From: Aradus depressus
Taxonomy: Eukaryota; Arthropoda; Insecta; Hemiptera; Aradidae
Length of the DNA stretch: 64,000 bases
Reading direction: 5' to 3'
Assembly (NCBI GenBank): GCA_963662175.1
Contig: OY759224.1
Span: forward strand, 19,725,489 to 19,789,488
Shown: positions 1-10,528 of the stretch, one piece after another
Position numbering within the stretch: the stretch's first letter is position 1
Layout: each line of letters begins with the position of its first letter
Translations under genes and position numbers: made by a program
Notes under the pieces: model-generated
What the model was told of the DNA's origin: nothing
The model's input: the letters and a program-made list of their open reading frames with translations, nothing else
Database searches by the model: none

Positions 1-8
1 TTTTTCAG

Positions 9-76
9 GAAGTTTATTTACTAATGCGCCTCCTAGTACTGCAGTTCTTCGTGAAATTCTAAAAGAGAAATTATAA
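9..76 (+). CDS. Probable terminal exon of an upstream gene (partial)
   Basis: The window opens with a pyrimidine-rich tract ending in CAG at 6-8, a good 3' splice acceptor. In phase 2 the following bases read SLFTNAPPSTAVLREILKEK, then L and a TAA stop at 74-76. The other two frames also close quickly, so the phase is an inference from the sensible, well-mixed peptide. An AATAAA signal follows at 330-335 and another near 469, fitting a 3' UTR. The protein family is not recognised from 21 residues. It could also be chance coding next to a random CAG. Confidence 0.4.
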
Positions 77-528
77 TTAATTAAAATGTCATTTTCTGTG
101 TTATTATAATAAGAAACAGGAAACAAAAAGAAACGTATAAAACCTTGTTTTGTGTATATTTGTTTTGGTCTATTGAAGAATTATATAGTTGTTGTCTTAT
201 TGAACTGACTTACGTTCTCATGAATATACTTAAAAGAAACTGTTATTTAGTTTTGTTCAGTTTGTCGTTGAATCTGCCAAGACTTATATATTGTTTATTT
301 AATAAGTTTCTTTTTCTTAGTTAATTTATAATAAATAAATGATAACTCTATTTATTTAACTTCTATTGATTTATTTATTGTACCAATAGGTTCTTATTTT
401 AACTGAATTTATATAGATTTTCTGTGTGTGACGATGTCTGCAATCTGTTCCTTAGTAGAATAAATTGTAGCTTTTATTTCGATTATATTTTCTGTTCCTG
501 TTTACACTATTCATGGAGTTAGTTTTTT
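77..528. other. AT-rich 3' UTR / intergenic stretch
   Basis: No reading frame or repeat was recognised here. Possible polyadenylation signals (AATAAA) lie at about 330 and 469 and would serve the upstream plus-strand gene. Confidence 0.35.
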
Positions 529-947
529 ACCCCAGCTTTACGAAGTGTAGGGTAAGGAATCGGTCAGAAATTCATGCTTTCCGACCCTGATTGAAAGAAA
601 TTTTCTGTATATGTTTGAGTGTGTCTGTGAACACGATAACTGTGGATAAATTGAATGTGTTGATTTATATGTGTATCCAGAGCCCCATAATAACACCTAT
701 TGATTTTCAGCAAAATCGGTCAAAGAGAATTTTAGAGGTGCTTCTCAAAAACTATAATAACTACCATTGTAATGAATGTATTGACACGAAATTTCATATG
801 AAATTCAAAATCCCTTAACGATTTAATATGAGGATTCAAAAGCTTCTTGAACTTTTAGCCCAAATGTTCGATTTGTTTTGGAGAGAAAGTCAAAAATTAA
901 TGATTAATTCGTGCTGGAGAAGTACATTATCTGTGATTCACCGACTT
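529..947 (-). repeat. R3 modular repeat, minus copy
   Basis: R3 is an interspersed repeat found many times in this window. Its plus orientation begins with GGTGAATCACCGG and TACTTCCCCAGC. It then carries modules with GAAAATTAATAGGTGTCGTC and CATTCATTACAACGGCAG, and ends with CTATACTTCGTATAGC and TGGGGAAGTA. This copy is reversed: the pasted end (CCCCAGCTTTACGAAG) is at the left, and the TGATTCACCGAC end is at about 935-947. Reading frames here are made by the repeat. Confidence 0.75.
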
Positions 948-1076
948 TTTTCTTTTTATAAGCCACAGATGACGCGATTTTTTTTCGCATTGAATTCAAA
1001 TATAAAATAAAATTTTACCAATCACTTTCAGTTCTCATGACATAGTTATTTCTTAGTTTGAAAAAACTGCAAAAAA

Positions 1077-1285
1077 AAATAGCTGAATCGGTTGAAGGGA
1101 AGACTCTCAATAACTTCCGATGAAATGAGTTTATCGACACAAAATGTAGTATGAAGATTCAGAAGCCACTTAGTCAAATATTGAGTTTTTGGTCAAACAG
1201 TCGATTGGCTTTGGAGGGAGAGCGAAAACGTAATTAATTCTTGCTGGGGAAGTATATAACTGGTGATTCACCGATATCTTCTTTG
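1077..1285 (-). repeat. R3 modular repeat fragment, minus
   Basis: This is a second reversed R3 piece. It has GCTGGGGAAGTATATAAC followed by GGTGATTCACCGAT at its right end and the CAGTCGATTGG block before that. Confidence 0.65.
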
Positions 1286-1317
1286 TTCATAAATTAAATA
1301 AGTTATAAGAATATAGC

Positions 1318-1444
1318 GTATAAAGCAGCTTAAATTGCTATTGTCAGCGATACGCCTTATATGGTCCTATGGTGGGATTTGGGGCTCTGCATCCAAATAC
1401 CAGATCCAAAGAATACAAAACAGAATGCTAAGACTAATGATGAC
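1318..1444 (+). pseudogene. Jockey-like LINE reverse transcriptase fragment, left half
   Basis: In translation the segment gives pieces such as LIWSYG..IWGSASKYQIQ and RIQNRMLRLMM. This is the conserved block after the polymerase core of Jockey-type non-LTR retrotransposons (usually WTYG(I/V)..WG.A...I..(I/L)Q). The reading breaks at 1445, where a Harbinger element is inserted. The right half resumes at 2103. A closely similar fragment lies reversed at about 18190-18480. Confidence 0.65.
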
Positions 1445-1447
1445 TTA

Positions 1448-2099
1448 GGCCAACCTAACATTAGGCATTTCCGAAGCGACGCGACTGATACTCAAGTATC
1501 AGCCATTTGAGTTGCCTGTGGGTATGATACCCTTAGGCAACTTTTCTCCTCACACTGAGGATACTGTGAAGCGACTAGGATCTCTTCAGTCTCCATCTAG
1601 CCGTGGCGATAAGCTGAGTTGTTCAACATGTCAAGTGAAGATTCTTCAAGTGATAAAGATGTAGTTGTGTCTTATTATTATTATAGAAAAAGGAAAATCC
1701 GAAGATTATTGCGCCATCCTTACATTGAAAGGAATGTTAACTGCAGATTATTTGTTGCTGCTGAAGAGCTGGAAAAGTTGGATTCCAAGTTTGTAGTACT
1801 GTACCGAATGACGAAAGCATCATTCCTACACTTGATTGGCATTGTTTCTCCATCCATAAGACAGAGGAACACACAAATGCGGGAATGTGTGAGTGCAGAA
1901 GAGTGTGTTCACTAGCCATTGCGAGGCGACGCAGGAGACTCAAGGGACGGGCGACCTTCCTAGCAGGTCGCTTGAGTCTGGTAGGATACGCGTCTCCTGG
2001 GAGTGGCGTCGTTTGTGTCTCCCCACCACTCAACAGATACCCTCAAGATACTTGAGTATTAGTCGCGTCGCTTCGGAATTGCCTAATGTGAGGTTGGCC
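1448..2099 (+). mobile_element. PIF/Harbinger-like DNA transposon (internally deleted)
   Basis: The element has terminal inverted repeats of about 52 bp starting GGCCAACCT. The left arm runs about 1448-1499 and the right arm about 2048-2099; the arms differ at only a few positions. It is flanked by the trinucleotide TTA on both sides (1445-1447 and 2100-2102), the target-site rule of PIF/Harbinger. At 652 bp it is too short for a full transposase, which fits its truncated nuclease reading frame. It lies inside a Jockey LINE fragment. Confidence 0.85.
1619..1915 (+). pseudogene. HARBI1-like nuclease, N-terminal fragment
   Basis: This is a 98-codon frame inside the Harbinger element. After an acidic, serine-rich start it has a basic patch (RKRKIRRLLRHPYI) and then LYRMTKASFLHLIGIVSPSI. 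It ends with NTQMRECVSAEE, matching the N-terminal region of Harbinger-type transposases where NT.R..(V/I)S.EE(R/K) precedes the catalytic part. The DDE nuclease domain is absent, because the frame runs into subterminal repeat sequence and stops. It cannot be an active transposase. Confidence 0.65.
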
Positions 2100-2102
2100 T
2101 TA

Positions 2103-2198
2103 GACATCCTTGTAGAAGACAGCGTCAAGGCATCATACCAGCGACTTCATGATAAAATATGCTATCATCCAAACCCAACAGCAAATCATACGATTTAA
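2103..2198 (+). pseudogene. Jockey-like LINE fragment, right half
   Basis: The sequence reads DILVEDSVKASYQRLHDKI followed by CYHPNP. This is the C-terminal Jockey signature (DL.I..V......FY.RLH.HPNPL). It continues the LINE fragment that stops at 1444, with the Harbinger element in between. Confidence 0.65.
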
Positions 2199-2590
2199 AA
2201 GAAAACACCACTGTGATTCATTTGCATGAGAAAATGTCTATATGGACTATCAAAAATGTGAATAAACTCTAGACTAATTTTCTAAATACATAAATTATTG
2301 ATTGTTATTTATATTGTTTAAAATTAATTGTTAGTCATTACTTATATATTTTGTTTAAATAAATTCAAAACCTATCAATTACGGAGGACAGCCAATGGGC
2401 TGCTACCTCAAAGCAAGTTTCATATCAATTATTTAAGTTATGAGCAAAACTGTAAAAAACTATATATGTTTAATAAAGTTATTATAATAATAAAAAAAAA
2501 AAAAAAATCTTTCTGTAATAATAATATATTAAAAGATGTGTCCATTTTTACACTATTTACATATATGACCTCGATAGCGAAACCATTGTA

Positions 2591-4144
2591 CTAACTAACA
2601 TCCTCTTGTTCTGACAAACTCTGTGTCTGTAAGTCTGAATTACATTGCATCTGATACAAACGTTCTGTGATCATCACTTGAAGTAATTTCTTCTGACAGA
2701 TGAGAGCTCGATCTACTGGCATACAGTTGAGTTGAACTGCAAGACTTCGACAAAATAAATCAAATTCTGTTTCCTTTCCATTATTTTCATCTGAGATTTT
2801 TTGCGATTTTTTAATTGTTTGATCTATTGGGAATCTATGACTTGAAATGTATTTTATTTTCCGATTAATTTGTTCTGAAGGCGTGGTTGTGGTTGGCCAT
2901 TCCATTTCAGGTGTGATTTCAACTGTTTCTGCGGGTATCATATCTAAGAACAAAATTGAATGAAAATGATTATTTATGGTAACGTGAAAAATGTTGAAAT
3001 TTTATATTTAAATTCAAAACCCTATAAGGATGGTGCCTATTAATTTTCGGCGGAATGAAAGTGGGAATCAGAGGAGCTCACTCAGAAACCCCAATGACCG
3101 CAACATGAAATTTGATATATTCAAAATCTCATAAGAATAATAAATTGTATTTTATTTTATGCTTACCATCACTATTCGACGTAACATTGTCAGTAACATT
3201 ACACTCCAAATGAAATAAATGAGGATCATCTGAGAGGCTTCCGACATTCTGTATAAACAGGGAAAAAAGTGTGTGTTACTATTGAATATAAATATACTTT
3301 TAAAAAAATGACTTTTATAATATGAAACATTGTCTTATTCATGTTAAACATTATTTAAAATGAATATAACTCAGAAATAAAAACGAGATATCAAAGGTCG
3401 CTACTGGATTCATCTCCCTGCTGTCAAACCAGCAATTATTTATTATTAAAAGTAAAGATGGCAAACAGTGTTTTTTTTGTTTTTTATTGGCCTTATGTTC
3501 GATGAATATTAGTCATGACTCTTATCAATGGTGTTGTTTAGTTTTTTACAACGTCCATGAACCCGGGAGGGAGATCTATCTACGAAATAAAACTGCCGAA
3601 CGAGATTCGAATCCGCCATGAGACCATGGTTCGAAATGCTAATTAACGTCTAAATTTCGTTAGAGCATTGTAGATTTAAAAAAAGAAATGAGCCCGGACA
3701 TGAGTCACAATAATTCTTTGGGGGCACAATAGCATAACAGTTTAATGCTATTCTATGTACAAATTGTAAATCAAATATTGTACTTACCATTTCACTGTCT
3801 GATGTTCCTTGTCTATCCTTCAAGTAATTGTCCAGAAAATTTAGTCGCTTGAAACACCACAGTTTGGGTTCATATATTACACTTTTTCTATTTCTAATTG
3901 ATTTCTCAATAAGAGCCTTTTCATTGGCATATTGAGATCTCAGAGTCTTTATTTTCGATTTAACTTCAAAAGTGGTTCTACTACCTGTAGTATACTTCCG
4001 AAGTTCTGTACAAATTGCCTCCACTGCTTCATCCCTCCTTACACGATTATGATAAAGTTTATGTTTTGAATCGTACAAGGCAATATGATGTTTGTATAAT
4101 TGTATTAAAAGTAACACTTCACTGCGGTCCCATCTTGCCATCAT
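2591..4144 (-). CDS. MADF/BESS-type transcriptional regulator, 3 exons
   Basis: The exons are 4144-3788, 3248-3167 and 2943-2591, joined by GT..AG introns in phases 0 and 1. The product is 263 residues with a TGA/TAA-free frame up to the stop at 2591. Residues 1-110 form a MADF (Myb/SANT-like) DNA-binding domain: LLLIQLYKHHIALYD, then YHNRVRRDEAVEAIC, VKSKIKTLRSQYANE and YEPKLWCFKRLNFL, with the conserved LW and aromatic positions. Near the C-terminus FDLFCRSLAVQLNCMPVDRA followed by a KKLLQVM helix resembles a BESS protein-interaction motif. Such proteins bind DNA and recruit partners in the nucleus. The ATG is followed by a second ATG and directly precedes the domain. Introns carry an R3 piece and an S2 SINE. 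It may be a host gene or a domesticated transposon accessory gene, since Harbinger elements encode Myb-like partners. Confidence 0.8.
3003..3150 (-). repeat. R3 fragment in MADF gene intron
   Basis: This is a reversed R3 module (AAGGATGGTGCCTATTAATT, then TTCAAAATCTCATAAGAATA). It lies between exons 2 and 3 of the MADF gene. Confidence 0.55.
3471..3645 (-). repeat. S2 tRNA-derived SINE, minus copy
   Basis: Reversed, it shows a B-box-like GATTCGAATC region, the CCATGGTTC block and the downstream GAT(A)GA(A)CTCCC region of SINE family S2. The better copies are at 45322 and 56111. It lies in the first intron of the MADF gene. Confidence 0.55.
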
Positions 4145-4486
4145 TAATTAAAATTTTAAAAAGTATATACCAGCGAAAAAAAATAATAATGTTAATAATA
4201 ATCGTATACTGAGAATTACTAAATACTGAATATTATTTAAAACTTAATTATATGACCTGTCAGATTCAACAAAAACAATGGAACGCATCCTCTGAATACA
4301 GAAATGGGATAACCCCCATTGAAGTATTTGTTTTGGTAATCGGTTCTTGCTCCCTACCTCCACCTGAGTGTCACGCGACAGTGTTGCCATTTTACGTGGT
4401 TCTATATTATGCAGTTCATCCCCCCCCCCTCCCTCCAAGCAGAAAATTTTATCAATACTTTATCTTTATTTTAAGTTATATAGTTA

Positions 4487-4722
4487 TTATGAGTCATGCC
4501 CGGGCTTTATCTACAAGGTCATATCCCCTACATTGTCGTTCTGGTGGGCATGATCCCGACTCTATAGTGGTTTTTTAAATTTTGTCTACCTAAGTTATTC
4601 TCCTAGAGTAGGGGTTTTTAATGAGTACGACCATCGGGACCATCATTCAATGCCCCATCCGAAGGACGGCGTGCTCGAAATTTTCTGACCTACATATAAA
4701 AACCTAAGGGCCTCGGTCTTGA
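4487..4722 (-). repeat. S1 tRNA-derived SINE, minus, head truncated
   Basis: It shares the S1 body in reverse: GAGTCATGCCCGGGCTTTA, GGTGGGCATGATCCCGACTC, CCCATCCGAAGGACGGCGTG and the GGGCCTCGGTC edge of the tRNA-like head. The A-box part is missing. Confidence 0.7.
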
Positions 4723-4729
4723 GTTCTTC

Positions 4730-5050
4730 TTCTCCTCCCCCTAATCTCTCCCTTCCCTTTGGCCGATTTGGCTCAAAATCAATAGATCGTCCTTATGGGG
4801 CTTTGGACACACGTATACAATTTTGTGTTGATATATTCATTAATCGGCAGTTATTGGTTTTTTTGTGTTAACACCTCCCTTCTAATCTCCTCCTCCCTTT
4901 AAGGCGATTCCGCTGAAAGTGTTAGTTGTCGTTCTTATGAGTTTCTTGATGCCTATATAAAATGTCTTGTTGATAGATTCATTCTATCTGGAGATATTGT
5001 CTTCGCACACACACTTTACTCAATTTTTTTATTTATTTTTGTATCGGAGC
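4730..5050 (+). repeat. R3 modular repeat, plus
   Basis: Two R3 modules are present (CTTCCCTTTGGCCGATTTGG, and a further CTCCTCCCTTTAAGGCGATTCC), ending in the TTCATTCTATCTGGAG..CACACAC block. Confidence 0.65.
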
Positions 5051-5734
5051 TCCTTACGTGCTGTTGGTCTCTGGCAGTGAGTTGGTAAAAGCGTTACGAC
5101 ACGAAAATGGCAACGAAAGTTTCACTCTCCCCTTCCCTACTCCGTCGACCGGCATGAGAAAGGTTTGCAAGGGGGCGGCCGGAGAAGATGAATGCATTTT
5201 GGCGGGCTTTACATCGATAAATATGACTCCTCAATCATTGAATATGATCTTTGAAGTTGGCTGGAGATTTTAATTGTAATTTTGCAGAAAAGAGGGCTAA
5301 GCCTAATGTCTGCTATAGCGTGCATGATCATAGTGTAAACAATGAAAAGTGAAGAAGACAGTAAAATAAGAAAGTATCATAATCAAATATAACGGCACAT
5401 TATCAATAAATTCCTTTGATTTTGGCTGGGATTTCAATTTCACTTTTTTGGTTTCTTTTTGACACATTTAAACTAAGAATGGTTAATGATGGAAAGTTAA
5501 CTACAACAAGAGATTATCAACATAAACATGGCCCAACTATAGAGGCTGTTTTTGCAAGATTCGTAGAAAAGATTGAATCTATTTATGTTTCTTTCTTTAG
5601 TGACCATAAAACAATCATTTCATTTATAGATTACTTTCCCTAATAAATTTTATAATTTGATAATTTAAATTTAAAATTACTTTGAGTCAAAAATTATTTT
5701 CAATCAGAAACATCACTGAGAAGCTCTTCCGTCC
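5051..5734. other. Unassigned stretch with weak open frames
   Basis: Short open frames at 5058-5273 and 5416-5643 show no recognised family. The second has a polar segment with KLTTTRDYQHKHGP. No convincing splice chain links them to the neighbouring genes. They could be remnants of an unrecognised element. Confidence 0.25.
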
Positions 5735-5868
5735 CACGACGCACTCTTTTTTTTTTTTTTTTTTTTTTTTAATCGGAGGTTTGGAAAACATGAAGTTTCG
5801 GTGAAAACTAAACATCGAATTTCTGACCGATTACATAACTTCCTCTATACTTCGTATAGCTGTGGAAT
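5735..5868 (+). repeat. R3 3' end with poly-T run
   Basis: A run of about 22 T is followed by GGAAAACATGAAG and CCGATTACATAACTTCC, then CTATACTTCGTATAGC, which is the right terminus of R3. Confidence 0.65.
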
Positions 5869-6335
5869 ATTATAACTGATTGCAGGATATCGGTAACAGG
5901 GTATTTGCGACTAACTCCTCGGTATGTTGTCACTGAGTGAGTGAAGGTTTCATGTTCCCCCTCCCTCAGAGTGTTCTTCAGACATGATTCAGTTCACCGA
6001 GACCATTCCTGCATTTAACAGGTAACTGTTTAGCTCTTTATATATTTTATTTTTGTTTATGCCGAATTTTGTTCAAGGTTAAAATTGTTTTATATATCCA
6101 CTACCGATGCTCTCTTTTGTATTGAATCTACAATGGGAGTTCTAAAAATTCTTAGGATAGAGACATGACATCGAACATGCTCGGAATCTCCGTAGGACTC
6201 CGTGCTCATGGTATTGTCATCTGTCAGATAAAGAAGCTAAGACCTTCGAATGGGTTCGAACGATTTTTCAGCTTACACAGTAACAAAGGGGAACTGTAGG
6301 GCATTGTAACATTTTTTCAGAAGAAAAATGTCAGT

Positions 6336-7095
6336 GAATTACCAGCATCATAGGTACTTCCTCAACATGAAGTAACCAATTAAGATTTTGCTTTAGCTTC
6401 TGAATCCTCATAGTAAATTTTGTTTCGATGAATTCATTACATCGGCATTTATTAGAGTATTTGAGCTCCCCTCTCTAATCCCCCCCCCCAATTTGTCTGA
6501 AAATCAATATGTTAGGTTAGATTTTATGACCCATGCCCGGGCTTTAACTACGAGGTCATATCGCCTACTACCAGAGCGCTCTTTCGTCACTCTGGTGGAC
6601 ATGAGCCCGACTCTACTGTGGCAGTCCTACCCTACATTTTTATTCACCTAGGATAAGGGGTCTTTAACGAGTACCTGACATCGTACAGGCTCGGAACCAT
6701 CGCTTAACGTCCCATCTGAAGGACGGCGTGCTTAAGTTTATTTTACCTCCTAGATAAAATAAACTAAGGGCCTCGGTCGGGTTTCGAACCCACGATTTTG
6801 AGCTCAGAAGGCAAGCACGCATACCACTGAGCTACCGGCGCCCTCGAAAATCAATAGGTATCTTTAGAGGGTTCTGGATACACATATAAAATTTCGCGTT
6901 GATAAATTTATTCTACCGGGAGTTATCGTGTTCACTAACGCAAACACACAGATACACTGAAATACATTATTTATTTATTTTTTTTTCATTTTTGGAATCA
7001 GGAAATCGGAAAAAAAGAAATTCCGTTGAAAACTCCGCATCGTGTTTTTGACCGATTACAAAATTTCCCCTATACTTCATGTAGGTGGGAAAATA
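6336..7095 (+). repeat. R3 copy split by an S1 SINE
   Basis: R3 sequence runs from a degraded start (GTGAATTACCAGC..GTACTTCCTCAAC) to 6509. It resumes at 6846 after an S1 SINE and ends near TTTCCCCTATACTTCATG. The 11-bp target duplication GAAAATCAATA on both sides of the SINE proves the order of insertion. Confidence 0.75.
6510..6845 (-). repeat. S1 tRNA-derived SINE, full length, minus
   Basis: In sense orientation (right to left) it starts GAGGGCGCCGGTAGCTCAGT, with an A box TAGCTCAGTGG and a B box GGTTCGAAACCC. The body contains CCGTCCTTCAGATGGGACG, and the tail is CATAAAATCTAACCTAAC. It is flanked by an 11-bp duplication at 6499-6509 and 6846-6856. Confidence 0.85.
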
Positions 7096-7854
7096 AAACA
7101 AATATATTTATTGACTAAAAACCAGTATAGATAGAGTGGGAGAATGACGAGGTCGGATGTAACATGTTTTGTTATATCGTCATTTCTTGCTTGTTTACTT
7201 TCTTATATTTTTAGTAGGAAATATTGTAATTGTGCGATAATTCGAGATCGAGTTTTCAAAAGAATTTCACGTTGTAAAGATCTCCGAACAACTTTTGATC
7301 ATTTTCGAGATATCTGTTTGTGATTGAAACTTTGTGTAGCTGTTTGTTCTTTGAGTAATATTCATTATTATTCTTAGTGCTTTTTTTTTTAAGTCTAAAA
7401 ATATTAATATTAGATTCACAAGCTCTCCAAAGTGTTAAACCGTAATTGATTATAAAATTGAAATATGTATAATATAATGTAATTAGTGTTAACCAATTAC
7501 ACTTTCCATACATATGTATAGACACATCTTTCAATAAATTAATCTAACATTTAGGAAACTGTATTCTCTTTCCAACGGTGTATTTAGATTTGTTTTAGCA
7601 ACAACAGTAGGACTTTGTGTTAACAATTGACAAAAAATCACAAAATATGATACAACTTCAAATTGAGAATCGTACCATAGTTTATATAACCTTCTTTGCT
7701 GTGTTTGAGATGTACTACAATCACTTCCCGGAGTAGAGACATCACCTCGTAAAACACTCTGTGTAGGAAAACCATTGAACCGTAATTATTTCCTGACTCA
7801 ATGGTTGGTGATGGTAAAGGATGATTTGCAATGAACCACATCCCGACCACTTGG
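7096..7854. other. AT-rich stretch, LINE-like debris
   Basis: A minus-strand frame at 7256-7534 gives YYTYFNFIINYGLTLW, which resembles the IW.YGI..W block of LINE reverse transcriptases. It includes later residues like the ..I.RL.KK stretch. It is too degraded for a firm family call. Confidence 0.4.
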
Positions 7855-7982
7855 TGTCGCTTAAAAAATTAATAGGTGTCGTCTTAAGAGGGTTCAGGAT
7901 ATACATATGAAATTTTGTTCGGAAGTTGTCAAACTCAAAAACACATACAGACAGAAATTAATTTTTTCATTTTTGGATACCG
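7855..7982 (+). repeat. R3 fragment, plus
   Basis: It carries TAATAGGTGTCGTCTTAAGA, GGATATACATATGAAATTTT and the CACATACAGACAG block of R3, and runs directly into an S1 SINE. Confidence 0.6.
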
Positions 7983-8330
7983 GCGCGCCGGTAGCTCAGT
8001 GGTATGCGTGTTTGTCTTCTGAGCTCAAGAACGTGGGTTCGAATCCCAACCGAGGCCCTGAGTTTATTTTATCTGGGAGGTAAAATAAACTTAAGCACGC
8101 AGTCCTTCGGATGAGACGTTAAGCGATGGTCCCGAGCCTGTAGGATGTCAGATACTCGTTAAAGACCCCTGTCCTAGGTGAATAATAAATTTAGGGTAGG
8201 CTAAATTTAGGACTCCCACAGTAGAGTCGGGCTCATGTCCACCAGAGTGACGAAAGAGCGCTCTGGTAGTAGGCGATATGACCTCGTAGTTAAAGCCCGG
8301 GCATGAGTCATAAAACCTAACCTAACCTAT
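7983..8330 (+). repeat. S1 tRNA-derived SINE, full length, plus
   Basis: The tRNA-like head has TAGCTCAGTGGTATGCGTG and GGTTCGAATCCC. The body has CCTTCGGATGAGACGTTAAG. The 3' end reads AGTCATAAAACCTAACCTAA followed by CCTAT, so the tail is a run of CCTAA pentamers. Confidence 0.85.
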
Positions 8331-8400
8331 AATATATAAATATAGTGTATATATACACAATATAATATAAATATAATAAAAATATATTATCCTTACACAA

Positions 8401-8527
8401 ATCTTTTTTTTTTTTTTTGACAATATTTCGGGACATTTTTACGTCCCTTGTACGATATATGTTCATAGTGTCCAGAAGAAAGGACGTGATAGTGTCCCGA
8501 AATATTGTAAAAAAAAAAAAAAAAAGA
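8401..8527. repeat. Long hairpin / foldback repeat
   Basis: A T-run followed by GACAATATTTCGGGACA..ACGTCC is mirrored by GGACGT..TGTCCCGAAATATTGT and an A-run. The arms are about 40 nt with a loop of about 40 nt. It looks like a small foldback element (MITE). Confidence 0.65.
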
Positions 8528-8912
8528 CACTTCTTGAAAAAATTCTGGAAAAATCCACTTACACAATAATATTACATTTTATGTTTTTCTCACTATAATA
8601 TGTGTGATATTAATTTTTTTCACAATCACAGTACTTTGATAGTTCGCTCTAATCGTTAGAGGAGGATAGGATAACTTTGATATTATTTCTCAGAAGTTTT
8701 GTGTAAAAAGATCTTTACATTTATTTTTTATATTGGTTAGTATTTCTTTATAATTGTGTCCATTGTTTAAATAGATGAGTGGTATTTTGGTAGGAGTTAC
8801 GGATTTTGTGTTAGTTGGTACAACGTCCGCTAATATTTATTTTTCTGGATTGGTAATATTTCAGTACTGACTGATTGAGGGATGAGTTTTGTAGTCATGT
8901 TATTTATTAATT

Positions 8913-9745
8913 TCTCCAGGCGAAGCCTATTAATACACAAAATAAAATGGTTTACAAATAACCTCATAAAATACATCGTAATAAAACTAAAAGGAAAATA
9001 AATTATTTTGATATAAACAAATATAACAATTATATAAAATTTACTTTAATTAACAAACACTTAAATATTACTACAATTTGGTTATAAAATTAACACTATA
9101 TTAATAATTATGGAAACAATGAAAGAAAAACTGGTAATAGCTAGAAATAATAATAAATCCAGAATGTAAAAAACAAAACAACATAAATATATGAGTTGAA
9201 TACAACTATTGTATAATTTAAAAAGGACTATGATGCTTTATACATCCATTTTTTAAACATTTGATTTAATAGTAATAATATTGTCTATGAAAAAGTCCAT
9301 TTTATCAGAAATACTTTTAGTAAGCCTTTGAAATCGATCTATGGGAGAATAGAACCCAGTATATATAATCAGTATAATGAAAATTAGGTGAGAAGGGGAG
9401 AACTGAATAAGTACTTAAGGGAATATTGAAATTTACGTGTGAAAGTAGATCAGGACAGTCAATTTTATAGTTTAATAATTTGAAAAAGAATGATAAATCG
9501 GCTTGGATTCGTCTTGACTCAAGAGTATCTAATTTAAGGGAAGAGAGAAAGATATAGTCGATATTACGTACAGATGATCCTGATTTGAATGCAACATATC
9601 GAAGGGATTTGTAATGTACTTTTTCAACAGTATGAATATAGGTAACCTTATAAGGAGACCGTATCGAGGAAGCAGACTCGACAAGAGAGCGGACAAATGA
9701 AGTAAAAATAATTTTATTATCCAAAGACTGAAAGCCCTTAAAACA
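8913..9745 (-). pseudogene. LINE fragment: RT C-terminus and 3' UTR
   Basis: On the minus strand the codons up to 9724 give VEKVHYKSLRYVAFKSGSSV, then RNIDY and LKLDTLESRRIQADLSFFFK. The next block is LLNYKIDCPDLLSHVNF. This is the conserved C-terminal pattern of many insect non-LTR retrotransposon ORF2 proteins (SL..RR...DL.F.YKL.N..ID.P.LL..I.F). The 3' UTR, read on minus, ends with ATAGGCTTCGCCTGGAGAAA and an AATAA-type tail at about 8913. The same tail occurs on the plus strand at about 52045-52083. Confidence 0.7.
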
Positions 9746-10100
9746 ACCCCTCGCCTGTATTTAACTAAGTACCTTACCTACCCATAAAAAGTTGGATCGT
9801 TTCCACCTTTGTGTACTTATGTGCTATAATCCAAAATGAATATCTTATTATTTTCACATCTATACAGAGTATAATAAGTAATGTATCGATCAGAAATTCA
9901 ATGTTGAGTTTTTACAAGAATTTCATGTTTTGTTCGACCCATCGGTCGTTAAGATTTTTGCGTAAAATCTCCTAAGCTACTTCAGCAATTCGAGAAGTGA
10001 TGATAGTTTGAATTTTTGCGTTTTCCCCAGTCACTTGATTTCAACTTTTTTCATACTCATAAAAAAACATTGGAGAATGGATTATGTAACTGAGTTGTTG
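9746..10100. other. No clear feature
   Basis: A weak reversed R3-like end may lie at about 9884-9975 (ATCAGAAATTCAATG). Nothing else was recognised. Confidence 0.25.
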
Positions 10101-10101
10101 A

Positions 10102-10342
10102 GGGCGCCAGTAGTTCAGAGTTGGCGTGCTTGCTTACTGAGCTCAAGATCGCGGGTTCGAAACCCGGCTGAAGCCCTTCTTTTTTTTTTTATTAGGTAGG
10201 GTAAAAAAACCTTGAGCACGCCGTCCTTCGGATATGACGTTAAGCAATGGTCCCGAATCTGATCCACGTTAAAGATCCCTTGGTCAATAAAACTTTAGGA
10301 CCCCACCATAGTAGAGTCGGGCTCATGTCCACCAGAGCGACA
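10102..10342 (+). repeat. S1 SINE, plus, 3' truncated
   Basis: The head has GGCGCCAGTAGTTCAGAG and a B box GGTTCGAAACCC. The body is GTCCTTCGGATATGACGTTA through GTCGGGCTCATGTCCACCAG. The telomere-like tail is missing. Confidence 0.75.
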
Positions 10343-10528
10343 AATTGTATATTATATTTGGAATATATACATTTGTTGTATACAATATGAGGAAGTACTA
10401 ACTTTCAACGTGTCACATTTCCGTGAACGTACCCTGACGTATGAGGACCACCTGTAGTTTCCTATACATCAGAGGATGGGTGCCATACGTACGTCATACA
10501 CTATTCAATATCCTAATAATAATAATAA

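Noticed and set aside
5984..6021. Possible first coding exon of the pseudokinase (MIQFTETIPAFN before GTAACT)
   Set aside because: Its phase does not join exon 14348-14433 without a stop, and no linking exon was found.
7983..8055. tRNA gene candidate (A and B boxes, TAGCTCAGTGG and GGTTCGAATCCC)
   Set aside because: The same head occurs in over ten copies joined to a common body with target duplications, so it is the promoter part of a SINE, not a tRNA gene.
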